64,000 bases of DNA, from positions 1-64,000 of the forward strand of contig JAWVFT010000126.1 in NCBI GenBank assembly GCA_033855775.1, given 5' to 3'. Source of the DNA: DASVTR01 sp033855775. GTDB taxonomy: Bacteria; Acidobacteriota; Blastocatellia; Pyrinomonadales; Pyrinomonadaceae. Under the pieces are notes generated by a model. The model had not been told where the DNA came from and ran no database searches. It saw only the letters and a program-made list of their open reading frames with translations. Below, piece by piece: positions 24,778 through 32,864 of this stretch; position 1 is the first letter of the stretch, and each line of letters opens with the position of its first letter. Made by a program: the position numbers and the translations under genes.

Positions 24778-25798
24778 ATTCAACGTTTGGTATCCAGAAT
24801 AACTGTTCCCCGGATTTGACGGGGCGCAGACCGCGCGAGGGTAAATCTTTCTCGACGAGGCCGAGATAGGTGAAATGCGGGAGGTCGCTCTTGACGGTTT
24901 GAAACCAGCCGTGGCGCGCGAGAATGGAGCGCACGCGCGCGTCCATGAATTGTTCGACATCGAGGGCGAGCATGGCGATGTGTTGCGACGTGCCGGGAGC
25001 GGCGATGGAATAGAGAATTGATTTCGAGAAATCCTTGCTGAAGTAGATGCCGCTCTTTTCGAGTTCGAGGACTTCTCCGACCTGAGCGGTGAGCGGCAGA
25101 GAGCGCAGCCGCGCGACCTCTTCCGCCGAGAGACGTTTGAGCTTTTGCCAGTGGACGAGGGCGGGCAGAAAGCGCGTCTTCCATAATCGCTCGGTGTCCG
25201 TGTAGCTGCGCCGCGCCGCTTCGGGGCCGCCGCGCGCCGTGATGTTCAAGCCTTGCCCGCGCGCTTCCTCGCGGGCCGCGAGCAATGCTTCCATCGCCGC
25301 CGGTTGCAGTTCAAGCTCGTCGTCGCCGACGCGCGCCGTCGTGAACCTTGCGGCGTCCTGAAACTCTTCGACTTCATCTTCGCTCGTGAAGACGCAGACG
25401 GGCGGCGGCAAGACCGTCTCGCTCGCCAGAAACATCGCGCCGTAATCTTCGAGCACGCGGCGCGCGACCGCGTTGTTCACGTCGCACACGTCGCGCAGCT
25501 TCCTGCCGCGCTTTTCGAGCGCGCGTTCCAATGCCGGATAAAAGGGCTTCGGAGCCAGCGTGTGCTGCTGTTCAACTATCGTCTCAGGCATCTGCGCCTC
25601 GTTGTTGGCCTCGCCAATCGTGATGTCGGGCAGTTTGAGCGCGACGAAATTTTTGTGTGATTGCGCCCAACCGAGGATGAGCCACAAGCCGCCAAACGCG
25701 ACGAGCAGCGCGGCGGCGGTGAACAGACGACGCGCGACGCGCGCGCGTGTGCCGCGCGTTGATGGAGCCTTCAGGGGAACTGATTTATCCATGCACAT
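24776..25798 (-). CDS. Membrane-anchored M15-like (VanY/DD-carboxypeptidase-type) protein
   Basis: The protein has 340 residues from ATG 25798; a second ATG two codons later (25792) is equally possible. One N-terminal membrane helix (FTAAALLVAFGGLWLILGW) anchors it. Near the C-terminus, SQHIAMLALD matches the M15 pattern SxHxxGxAxD with Met for Gly, giving H273 and D280. PHFTYLG then provides a third ligand at H308, where the family has HWE or HFE. These would bind zinc for D,D-peptidase activity on peptidoglycan stems. The 250-residue middle region is unfamiliar. The match is partial, so an inactive or divergent member is possible. Confidence 0.6.
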   Translation of the reverse strand: MCMDKSVPLKAPSTRGTRARVARRLFTAAALLVAFGGLWLILGWAQSHKNFVALKLPDITIGEANNEAQMPETIVEQQHTLAPKPFYPALERALEKRGRKLRDVCDVNNAVARRVLEDYGAMFLASETVLPPPVCVFTSEDEVEEFQDAARFTTARVGDDELELQPAAMEALLAAREEARGQGLNITARGGPEAARRSYTDTERLWKTRFLPALVHWQKLKRLSAEEVARLRSLPLTAQVGEVLELEKSGIYFSKDFSKSILYSIAAPGTSQHIAMLALDVEQFMDARVRSILARHGWFQTVKSDLPHFTYLGLVEKDLPSRGLRPVKSGEQLFWIPNVE

Positions 25799-26152
25799 GA
25801 AGCCGTCGTCCGGCGATGCGAAAATGGCTGGCGCGTGATTGAGCGAAAGCGACCCGTGCTCGCTTCCCTCTGCCGCGAGCCGCTCGAAAGTCCGTTTGCT
25901 CTTATTTGAGCGGCCAGCGAATGATAATGGGCGGCAGCCCGCGAGGTCAACAAAGCTAAGGCGCCGCGAGTGTTCGCTTGCGGGCGCCGCTCTGCGCTTG
26001 CAGCCGCCCCCGGACTGTGAGATATACTGCGCCGCTTTTCAATTTTCACAGAGCATAGAGCAGCGAACGCGCGCTCGCTTCGCGCGCCGCAGGTTCGGCG
26101 GCGGGGCCAGCGAAGCGTTCGGAAGTTTACACCGCAGAGGAGAATTTATTTA
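25799..26152. other. Divergent intergenic region
   Basis: This 354-base gap separates two divergent genes and should hold both promoters. A TATACT box at about 26024 is a possible -10 element for the lipoprotein gene, but no -35 at proper spacing stands out. No gene is supported. Confidence 0.4.
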
Positions 26153-26725
26153 ATGAAGAGACAGAGCATTTTCGTCGTCGTCGCGCTGGCCGCCGCCGCG
26201 CTCGCCGCCACGGGCTGTTCCAGGACGGCCACCAACACCAACAACGCAAACACCACGACCAACACTTCAAGCACGACCAACACTTCCAATACTCAGACGA
26301 CGAACACAGCCACGCCTCCATCCACTTCATCTTCAATGTCGCCCGCAGCCGTCATGCAGGCTTCGTTCGATGCCGTCAAGAGAAAGGATGTCGCGGGCTT
26401 CAAGAAAACGCTCGCGTCCGCCGACTTGAAAGAGATGGAAGAAATGTTCGCCAAAGACGGCAAGACCGTTGACGACTTTTTGAAGGGGTTGATGGAGTTG
26501 CCGAGCGAGATGATGCCCGACAAGCTCGAAACACGCAACGAGAAGATTGAAGGCGACAAGGCGAGCATTGAGTACAAACAAAGAGACGGCTCATGGAAGA
26601 CGACCTACCTCGTCAAAGAGGGTGGCGAATGGAAGATGAAGCAGCACAGCGAGACGGGCGAGGAATCCGGCGGCGCGAAAGATTCCGGCGGGACGGCCAA
26701 CGACAATCACAACATGCAGAAGTAA
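26153..26725 (+). CDS. Lipoprotein of unknown function (DUF4878-like)
   Basis: The protein has 190 residues. The signal peptide ends in the lipobox LAATGC, so the mature protein should be lipid-anchored. A Thr/Asn-rich linker (residues 24-60) leads to a small alpha-beta domain: MQASFDAVKRKDVAGFKKTL, MELPSEMMPDKLETRNEKI, WKTTYLVKEGGEWKMKQHSE. This resembles DUF4878-like or NTF2-like lipoproteins. GAGGAG lies 12 bases before the ATG. The next gene starts 17 bases downstream and may be cotranscribed. Confidence 0.75.
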   Translation: MKRQSIFVVVALAAAALAATGCSRTATNTNNANTTTNTSSTTNTSNTQTTNTATPPSTSSSMSPAAVMQASFDAVKRKDVAGFKKTLASADLKEMEEMFAKDGKTVDDFLKGLMELPSEMMPDKLETRNEKIEGDKASIEYKQRDGSWKTTYLVKEGGEWKMKQHSETGEESGGAKDSGGTANDNHNMQK

Positions 26726-26741
26726 GCTTTCAACCGAAGCG

Positions 26742-27095
26742 ATGAGTTTGACCGAACGATTCAGCGAAACTCTGGCTAACTATCGCAGGCACGGCTGGCA
26801 ACTGCGGCGCGTCCTGCTGCGGCCTGAGAGCCGCGAGCAACTGGCAGCAGCCGCCGCCGCGCTCTTCGAGACGGCGGCAATCGAGGAATCAACGATTGAT
26901 GCTCTCTGGTTTACGCGCCCCTCGCACGCCGGGCGCGAAGCGTGGGAGTTGCGCCTGGTGGCCGAGACGCCCTACGCCTTGTTTGAAACGTTTGAGGCGG
27001 ACGAAGCGGAAGATGAACGCGAAGAAGTTCGGCAAGAGATGGAGGCGCGGCTCAGAGAGTATGCGGGGGGCGCGGTTAATCCTCTCCGACCTTGA
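26742..27095 (+). CDS. Hypothetical protein
   Basis: The protein has 117 residues and no family I recognise. It is soluble, with amphipathic N-terminal helices (FSETLANYRRHGWQLRRVLL), a middle strand-rich part (IDALWFTRPSHAGREAWELR) and an acidic helix (EADEAEDEREEVRQEMEARL). It begins 17 bases after the lipoprotein gene and overlaps the 3' end of the convergent PDZ gene by 20 bases. Codon use fits its neighbours, which supports it being real. Confidence 0.55.
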   Translation: MSLTERFSETLANYRRHGWQLRRVLLRPESREQLAAAAAALFETAAIEESTIDALWFTRPSHAGREAWELRLVAETPYALFETFEADEAEDEREEVRQEMEARLREYAGGAVNPLRP

Positions 27096-28221
27096 CGGGA
27101 ATCTCTATGCGCTCGCTGCCGCGCATCACGACGACCTTGACCGTGCTGTCGGGCGCGGCGCGGCGCGTGCGCGATTCAAGCTCGTCGTAAGTGCGTATGG
27201 GAACGCCGTCGAACTCGATAACGATGTCGCCGTCGCGCATCCCCGCGATGTAGCCGGGATTGTTGCGGCGGATGCTGTTGAGGCGGACGCCCGAAATGTT
27301 TGTGCCGGGAATTGCGACGCGCTCGCTGCTGCCGCCAATGCCGACGAAGCCTTGCGTGTCATCGTCCGTTGCGTCTCCGAGTCGTTCCACATCAGCTTCG
27401 GAGATGGTCGTCAGCTTCGTCGTCCTCGTCTCGCCGTCGCGCAGGTAAATCACTTCGACGGTCTTGCCGATGGGCGTCGCGGCCAGCAGGTTGATAAACT
27501 CGCTTGAGTCTTTGACGGGCTTGCCATCGAAGGTCGTCACCACGTCGCCGCCGACCAGCCCAGCCTTGTCGGCAGGCGACCCCGCGGGCTCGACTTTATC
27601 GAAGGTCACGCCGCCAGCGGTCGCTTTCAAAGTGCTTGTGCCGACCCACGAACGCCCGGAGTTGGCCGCGCCCACGCCGCTCAACCCGCGCAGCTTATCG
27701 CGCAATCCGCGCCAAACCGGCGTGCCCCTGAAGCCGCCGCCGCCGAGCACAACGATGATGATGAGAAGTGTCAGCCAGCCTTTCCAGTGTGAACGATGAC
27801 GCGGCTGCTCTTCCAGCCTTTGCTTCTCTTGTTTGCGTTGCTGCCTGCGCAATTGCTTCTGCTGTTGCTCGGCAAACTTCGCGGCGACTTTCAAAGAGCT
27901 TTCGCTGACCTTCTTGGCGAGCGCGCCCCAATCGTTGGGAGCGCTGCATGCGTACCACTTCGGCGATGAAGCCGTCGCGGCAGCAGTAGCGGCGGCAGGC
28001 GCCGAGCCGCCGGTCGCTCTGGCCTGTGTCGCGCTCGTCGGCGATTTATCGAAGCGCACAGTCTCCGTAAATTCCGCCACGCCTTCGCCCAAACGAAAGC
28101 CGCATGCGCGGCAAAAACGCATCTCCGCGGGCATCTGCGCGCCGCACTTGGGACAGACCGTGACGGCAGCCGCGCCCGCCTGATGAGTCTGTTGTTGAGA
28201 GCGTGTTTGTTCGGTTTGCAT
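27076..28221 (-). CDS. Zinc-ribbon membrane protein with two PDZ domains and no protease domain
   Basis: The protein has 381 residues. A zinc ribbon (CPKCGAQMPAEMRFCRACG, residues 23-41) is followed by a low-complexity Ala/Thr stretch, a basic coiled coil rich in Gln and Lys (residues 110-140), and one membrane helix (149-164). Two PDZ domains follow: about 195-275 (SPADKAGLVGGDVVTTFDG) and 300-378 (GYIAGMRDGDIVIEFDG). PDZ pairs like this normally follow a HtrA protease, which is absent here. The protein could tether a protease or bind exposed C-termini in the periplasm. It is the fifth ribbon-plus-membrane protein in this 11-kb region. Confidence 0.83.
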   Translation of the reverse strand: MQTEQTRSQQQTHQAGAAAVTVCPKCGAQMPAEMRFCRACGFRLGEGVAEFTETVRFDKSPTSATQARATGGSAPAAATAAATASSPKWYACSAPNDWGALAKKVSESSLKVAAKFAEQQQKQLRRQQRKQEKQRLEEQPRHRSHWKGWLTLLIIIVVLGGGGFRGTPVWRGLRDKLRGLSGVGAANSGRSWVGTSTLKATAGGVTFDKVEPAGSPADKAGLVGGDVVTTFDGKPVKDSSEFINLLAATPIGKTVEVIYLRDGETRTTKLTTISEADVERLGDATDDDTQGFVGIGGSSERVAIPGTNISGVRLNSIRRNNPGYIAGMRDGDIVIEFDGVPIRTYDELESRTRRAAPDSTVKVVVMRGSERIEIPVKVGED

Positions 28222-28605
28222 GAGTGATTCCGGTCTTTAGTTTCAGAAGCGGACGCAAAATTGTTTCGCTTGTCCGTGCTCTAATACGCCAATTGGAGCG
28301 GCGCGGTTGCATCTAGTTCGAGGCTCTCGCCAACTTCCTTTGCGCGACGATGAGCAGTATAGTAGCTGCGGCTCAAGCAATCAATTACGCAGGCAAGAGA
28401 AGCATTGCGGCGTCTTTTCAACTAGCGGCACGCGGCGTGCAGGCCAGACGCGAGTGGGCGCGCGAAAGCAACTGAGCGGGCGAGCCACACATCAATTAAA
28501 CTGAAAATCAATTAACAAACGAGACTATTCCGGCGCGGCCACAGACCATCGCGGCTGCGCGTGGGACGAGCCTTAACCGACCGGAAAGAAAGCGCGGTAT
28601 AAACA
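28222..28605. other. Intergenic region without a supported gene
   Basis: The 384 bases between the PDZ gene and the small protein gene hold no credible reading frame, no clear promoter boxes and no strong hairpin. Confidence 0.4.
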
Positions 28606-28848
28606 GTGGAAGTCACCAAAGCCCTCGCCGCCCTCAAGCCGCTTTACGGGCAAGACAACATCGAAGTCATCACACAGGACGGCCTCCGCGTGCGCGGCAT
28701 CGTCCGCAGCATGAAGACCACGCAGGCTCTCACCAAGCCGAGCGTCAAGATGGAACGCGCCGACGGCGAGATTGTTAAAATCGCCTTCGCAGACATCATG
28801 GAAATCATAGACCACAACCCGGCGGCCAACGCAGCGGCCCCAAGCTAA
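28606..28848 (+). CDS. Small conserved-looking protein, possible Sm-like barrel
   Basis: The protein has 80 residues from a GTG start without a clear ribosome site. The core alternates strands and glycines: NIEVITQDGLRVRGIVRSMK, then VKMERADGEIVKIAFADIME. The pattern of a strand, DG turn, strand with G, then a final I-x-x-x-D-I-x-x-I resembles Sm/Hfq-type or ribosome-maturation-type barrels. That is a pattern impression only. It is monocistronic, and the convergent response regulator ends 101 bases away. Confidence 0.6.
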   Translation: MEVTKALAALKPLYGQDNIEVITQDGLRVRGIVRSMKTTQALTKPSVKMERADGEIVKIAFADIMEIIDHNPAANAAAPS

Positions 28849-28862
28849 GCACACAAAAACCG

Positions 28863-28940
28863 AGAAGACCGTGAAGACCAGGAAGAAGCAGGAAGAAGTG
28901 GTCGCAGCCCTTCTTCCGCGCGCTTTCGCGTTTCTTCCGG
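28863..28940. repeat. GGAAGAAG inverted repeat between convergent genes
   Basis: AGGAAGAAGCAGGAAGAAG at about 28880-28898 faces CTTCTTCC and TTCTTCC words at 28911-28940, giving 7-8 bp pairings. It lies between the stop of the small barrel-like gene and that of the response regulator and may act as a terminator, though no U-run follows. Confidence 0.4.
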
Positions 28941-28949
28941 CAACTGCCC

Positions 28950-29471
28950 TCAAGCTCCTTCGCCTTGTCCCTTCGCCGTCATGCTCTTCGCGCCGCGTTC
29001 TTCGAGCAGACGCGCGATGGCGACCTCAAGCTTCGGGTCAATCTCCGATAGCCCGGCGATGACGCGAGCGGGCAGGCGCAGCGTCAGGACTTCAGCCTCT
29101 TCCGCCGGAGTCTCAAGAGCAAGCTTGATGGAAGCGAGCAGAGCATTGTAATCGACAGGCTTGGCTAAATAGTCATGCACGCCGAGCCGTTCGCATTGTT
29201 GATGCAGTTGCTCGCTGGCTTCGCCTGTGATGATGATGACAGGCACGCTCGCATCTATGGCGCGTATCTCGCGCAGGACTTCCGCCCCGTGCATCTCCGG
29301 CAGCGTCATGTCGAGCAGGATGACATCGGCGCCGCCCGCGCGAAACTCCGCGAGTCCCTCTTCGCCGGTCAGGGCGATGCGCGCCCCGTAGCCCTCTTTT
29401 TTCAGAGCCTCTTCGTAAAGTTCCGCCAAATCCTCTTGATCTTCGATCACAAGAATGCAATGCTCGCTCAT
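28950..29471 (-). CDS. Single-domain response regulator with short C-terminal extension
   Basis: The protein has 173 residues. The receiver domain has the acidic pair in VIEDQED, phosphoacceptor Asp in VILLDMTLPEMHG, Thr in IIITGEAS and Lys in YLAKPVD. The last 50 residues (LTLRLPARVIAGLSEIDPKL onward) are not a known DNA-binding domain. It probably relays signals by protein contact. A strong AAAGGGGGA ribosome site lies before the ATG. The gene diverges from the permease gene across a 53-base gap. No kinase is adjacent. Confidence 0.9.
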   Translation of the reverse strand: MSEHCILVIEDQEDLAELYEEALKKEGYGARIALTGEEGLAEFRAGGADVILLDMTLPEMHGAEVLREIRAIDASVPVIIITGEASEQLHQQCERLGVHDYLAKPVDYNALLASIKLALETPAEEAEVLTLRLPARVIAGLSEIDPKLEVAIARLLEERGAKSMTAKGQGEGA

Positions 29472-29524
29472 TATAAAAATCCCCCTTTGAAGTAGCCGAT
29501 TGTTGAATCATAACAGACGCGCTT

Positions 29525-31702
29525 ATGACAACGCCCATCGCCATCGTTCTCATCCTGCTGCTGGTGGCCCTCGTCCTGTTCGGGACTGAGCGGATTCCGA
29601 TTGACATCGTGACGATAATGCTCGTCATCGCGCTCGTCGTCACGGGCACGCTCTCGGCGGGCGAAGCCTTCTCCGGCTTCGGCAACGACATAGTGATTAC
29701 CATCTCCGGCCTCTTTATCCTGACGGGCGGGCTGGTCAAGACGGGCGTGGTTGACATCATCGGGCGCCGCCTGCACAGGATTGCGGGCGGCAACGAATTT
29801 CGGCTGACGGTCTTGATTATGTTCGTCGCAGCCGCGTGCGCGGCGGTGATGAAGAACACGACGACGACCGCCATGTTCGTCCCCGTCGTGTTGGGCATGG
29901 CGGCGCGGGCGCGCGTCGCTCCGTCGAAGCTGATGATGCCGCTCGCCTTCGGAGCCATCCTCGGCGGCACCTGCACGCTGATTGGAACCTCGACGAACCT
30001 AGCCGTCAGCGGCGCGCTCCCGCGCTACAACATGCAGCCGTTTTCGATGTTTGAGTTGACGCGCGTAGGCATCGCTATCGTCGGCGTCGGGATGCTCTAC
30101 ATGCTGCTCGTCGGGCTGCGACTGCTGCCGCGACGCGGCGGCTCAGAGTCTTTGACAGACCAGTATCACATCCGCGAGTACATGTCGGAAGTGATTGTGC
30201 TGCCTGACTCGCCGCTCGTCGGCAAGACGCTGGCCGAAGCGAACCTCGGCGATGAACTCGACTTGACGGTCGTCGGCATCCTGCGCGGCAAGCAGGGACG
30301 CATCGCGCCGAGCGCGGGCGCGCGCATCGAAGCCGAAGACTTGTTGCTCGTGCAGGGACGCGTCGAAGACATCCTGCGCGTCAAGTCGGAAACCGGCATC
30401 GAGATTAAAGCCGACTTTAAGTTGAGCGACGCCGCGCTGGAATCGGGCGACGTTGAACTCTTTGAGATGATGGTCTTACGCGGCTCGGACTTCACGGGGC
30501 GCACGCTCAAGGGCTTACGCTTTCGCCAGCGTTATCAATTAACGGTGCTGGCGATTAACCGTCACGGCGTCGCCCTGCTCTCGAAAATCAGCGCCGTCAG
30601 TTTGCGCTTCGGCGATGTCCTCCTTGTGCAGGGCAAGCGCGAGCAGATTGAGCAACTGACGACCGAAGGCAATCTGCTGCTGCTCGAAGACGTGTCGGAG
30701 CGGCGCGGGCGCGCGGGCAAACGTCGCTGGGCGCTCATAGCCTTCGGCCTCTTCCTCTTGCTCTCGATAACGCATCCGTGGAATCTGCCGTTGTCCGTCT
30801 CGGTGTTGTTGGGCGTGCTGCTGCTTTTGGCGAGCCGCGCGCTGCGCACACAGGAAATCTACGACATGATTGAGTGGCGCTTAATCGTCCTCATCGCAGG
30901 GATGATTAGCTTCGGCATTGCGATGGAGAAGACGCACGCCGACCAGTATCTCGCCGACATCATCAGGCGTTTCGGCGAGCCTTACGGCGGGCTGGCCGTG
31001 CTGGCCGGATTCTTCATCATGACGGTCGCCATCACGCAGCCGATGTCCAATCAAGCCGCCGCCCTCGTCATGCTGCCCATCGCCGTCAAGACGGCCATCG
31101 CGCTCGGCCTCAACCCGCGCGCCTTCGCCGTCACAGTCACTTACGCCGCCTCCTGCTCTTTCCTCACGCCGCTGGAACCGGCCTGCGTGCTCATCTTCAC
31201 GCCCGGTCGTTATCGCTTCTTCGATTTCGTCAAGGTCGGCTCCATCCTGACCGTCGCCGTCTTCTTCGTTGTCATCTTGCTCGTGCCTGTCTTCTGGCCC
31301 ATCGCGCAGTCTGCGAATCTATCGCTCGCGCAGGCAGCCACGCCCGCGCCCATCAGCGTCGGCCAACAATTGACCTACAAAATCACCATCACAAACAACG
31401 GCCCCGACCCCGTTTACAATGCGACCCTGACGGACAAACTGCCGGAGCAAGTCACGCTTGTCTCCTGCGCCCTGAGCGGCGGCGGCAAGTGCGAGGGCAG
31501 CGGCAACAATCTGTCCGTCGCCCTGCCGCAACTATCAAACGGCGCGAGCGTCAACGTCACGCTCGTCGTCATCGTCAACAACTCCGTCCCCGAAGGCTCC
31601 TTGATTAGCAACACCGCCGCCGTTAAATCGCCCACGCCCGATGCCGTCCCCGGCGATAATTCTATCTCCACGCAAACGCCCGTCTCCGGCGCCGCGCCGT
31701 AA
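29525..31702 (+). CDS. SLC13-type permease with two RCK_C domains, fused to a C-terminal DUF11 domain
   Basis: The protein has 725 residues. The first half has about five membrane helices, including the conserved KNTTTTAMFVPV and GGTCTLIGTSTNL motifs of the SLC13/DASS group. Two soluble TrkA-C (RCK_C) domains follow at about 220-300 and 315-390 (VIVLPDSPLVGKTLAEANLG; MMVLRGSDFTGRTLKGLRF). Further helices include MTVAITQPMSNQAAALVMLP and end at about residue 595 with FVVILLVPVFWPI, where such permeases normally stop. About 125 residues of a DUF11 beta-sandwich are then added (LTYKITITNNGPDPVYNATL). The fused domain should lie outside the cytoplasm. The substrate is probably an anion such as a dicarboxylate or sulfate. 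Confidence 0.88.
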   Translation: MTTPIAIVLILLLVALVLFGTERIPIDIVTIMLVIALVVTGTLSAGEAFSGFGNDIVITISGLFILTGGLVKTGVVDIIGRRLHRIAGGNEFRLTVLIMFVAAACAAVMKNTTTTAMFVPVVLGMAARARVAPSKLMMPLAFGAILGGTCTLIGTSTNLAVSGALPRYNMQPFSMFELTRVGIAIVGVGMLYMLLVGLRLLPRRGGSESLTDQYHIREYMSEVIVLPDSPLVGKTLAEANLGDELDLTVVGILRGKQGRIAPSAGARIEAEDLLLVQGRVEDILRVKSETGIEIKADFKLSDAALESGDVELFEMMVLRGSDFTGRTLKGLRFRQRYQLTVLAINRHGVALLSKISAVSLRFGDVLLVQGKREQIEQLTTEGNLLLLEDVSERRGRAGKRRWALIAFGLFLLLSITHPWNLPLSVSVLLGVLLLLASRALRTQEIYDMIEWRLIVLIAGMISFGIAMEKTHADQYLADIIRRFGEPYGGLAVLAGFFIMTVAITQPMSNQAAALVMLPIAVKTAIALGLNPRAFAVTVTYAASCSFLTPLEPACVLIFTPGRYRFFDFVKVGSILTVAVFFVVILLVPVFWPIAQSANLSLAQAATPAPISVGQQLTYKITITNNGPDPVYNATLTDKLPEQVTLVSCALSGGGKCEGSGNNLSVALPQLSNGASVNVTLVVIVNNSVPEGSLISNTAAVKSPTPDAVPGDNSISTQTPVSGAAP

Positions 31703-31709
31703 AAAAACA

Positions 31710-31788
31710 AGTCGAAAGTCAAAGGTCTAAAGTCCAGGGTCGAAAACCATCGTCCTGACTTTGGACATTGGACTTTGGACTTTCGACT
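31710..31788. repeat. Heptad-word (AGTCCAA) inverted repeat
   Basis: Arms 31710-31741 and 31757-31788 (32 bases each, 15-base loop) pair with about six mismatches, mostly G-U compatible. The left arm reads AGTCGAA, AGTCAAA, GGTCTAA, AGTCCAG, GGTCGAA. The left arm starts seven bases after the permease stop codon. It shares its word with the repeat at 21289-21358. Confidence 0.85.
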
Positions 31789-31887
31789 TTTGGACAGTTA
31801 TAATGCGCGGGCTTTCAAAGGCGCGACGATTCTGGCAGGAAATGTTCGCGCCGGTTGGCTCTCGCCAGTTTCGAACTAATTTTAAGC

Positions 31888-32757
31888 ATGGCAACTACGA
31901 GCAGATGGCGGACGCGCCGAGCGAGCGCGCCTCTCAATAGCACAGCCCCGCAGCAGCAGACCGCACTGCGCGCTCTCGCGGCGAGCCTCTCGCAGGCCGC
32001 CCGCGCCGCGCTCGCGGAGCCTTACCGCTTAAGCGTCGAGCAACAAACCATCCGCCTCAGTCGCCTGCCGCGCTCCCTCGACGGACTGCGCATCGTTCAA
32101 CTCTCGGACATTCATCACAGCCCTTTCACCGGCAGCGAGCAAATCAAGCACGCCGTCGAAACGGCCAACAGCCTCGCGCCCGACATCATCGCCTTGACCG
32201 GCGACTACGTTTCGCACGAACGCTCGTATGCTGCGCCCTGCGCGGAGATGCTCGGACGCCTGCGAGCGCGCTACGGCGTCTACGCCGTCCTCGGCAATCA
32301 CGACCACTGGACGGACGCCCCGCTCATCACAGACCTCTTCCGCGCCGAAGGCATCCGCGTCCTCGTCAACGAAGGGATGCGTTTCGAGCAACGCGGCGCG
32401 GCCTTCTGGCTCGCGGGCGTTGACGACACGATGGTCGGGCTTGAAGACTTGCCGCTCGCTCTGGCTGGGGCGCGCACGGACGAGTTGAAGCTGCTGCTGG
32501 CGCACAATCCGATTATCCTGCGCCGCGCGGCGCGAGCCGGAGTTGACCTCGTGCTCAGCGGCCACACGCACGGCGGACAGGTCACATGGCGTTCCGAGCG
32601 CAGCGCTTCGGGCCGCCCGCGCCGCCGCCTGCTGCGCGGACTCGGCAGCCGCGCCGACACACAAATTTACGTCACACGCGGACTCGGCACCAGCGTCCTG
32701 CCCATCCGCTACGGCTGCCCGCCGGAAGTCTCCCTGCTCGAATTGCGCTGTGGATAA
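31888..32757 (+). CDS. Calcineurin-like metallophosphoesterase
   Basis: ATG at 31888 is chosen (289 residues); a TTG at 31855 is possible. The dinuclear metal motifs are all present: LSDIHHSPF, LTGDYVS, LGNHDHW, AHNP and SGHTHGGQ. The layout, with the enzyme part directly after a short Arg/Ala-rich N-terminus, resembles YkuE-type phosphoesterases, but no membrane helix or twin-arginine signal is clear. It should hydrolyse a phosphomono- or diester; the substrate is unknown. It is followed at once by a heptad inverted repeat and then pgsA. Confidence 0.88.
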   Translation: MATTSRWRTRRASAPLNSTAPQQQTALRALAASLSQAARAALAEPYRLSVEQQTIRLSRLPRSLDGLRIVQLSDIHHSPFTGSEQIKHAVETANSLAPDIIALTGDYVSHERSYAAPCAEMLGRLRARYGVYAVLGNHDHWTDAPLITDLFRAEGIRVLVNEGMRFEQRGAAFWLAGVDDTMVGLEDLPLALAGARTDELKLLLAHNPIILRRAARAGVDLVLSGHTHGGQVTWRSERSASGRPRRRLLRGLGSRADTQIYVTRGLGTSVLPIRYGCPPEVSLLELRCG

Positions 32758-32759
32758 AG

Positions 32760-32857
32760 CAGTGACGAGCAGCAAGTGACGAGTGACAAGTTAAAACAGA
32801 CGGCTCGTCGCTTGTTTCTTACTCTTACTCTTGCTCGTCACTTGTCGCTCGTCACTG
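32760..32857. repeat. Heptad-word (GTGACGA) inverted repeat upstream of pgsA
   Basis: Arms 32760-32783 and 32834-32857 pair over 24 bases with two mismatches. The left arm starts three bases after the phosphoesterase stop, and the right arm, ending CTCGTCACTG, stops seven bases before the pgsA ATG. The intervening 50 bases contain AAACAGACGG and CTTACTCTTACTCTTG. Confidence 0.85.
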
Positions 32858-32864
32858 TTCCTGA

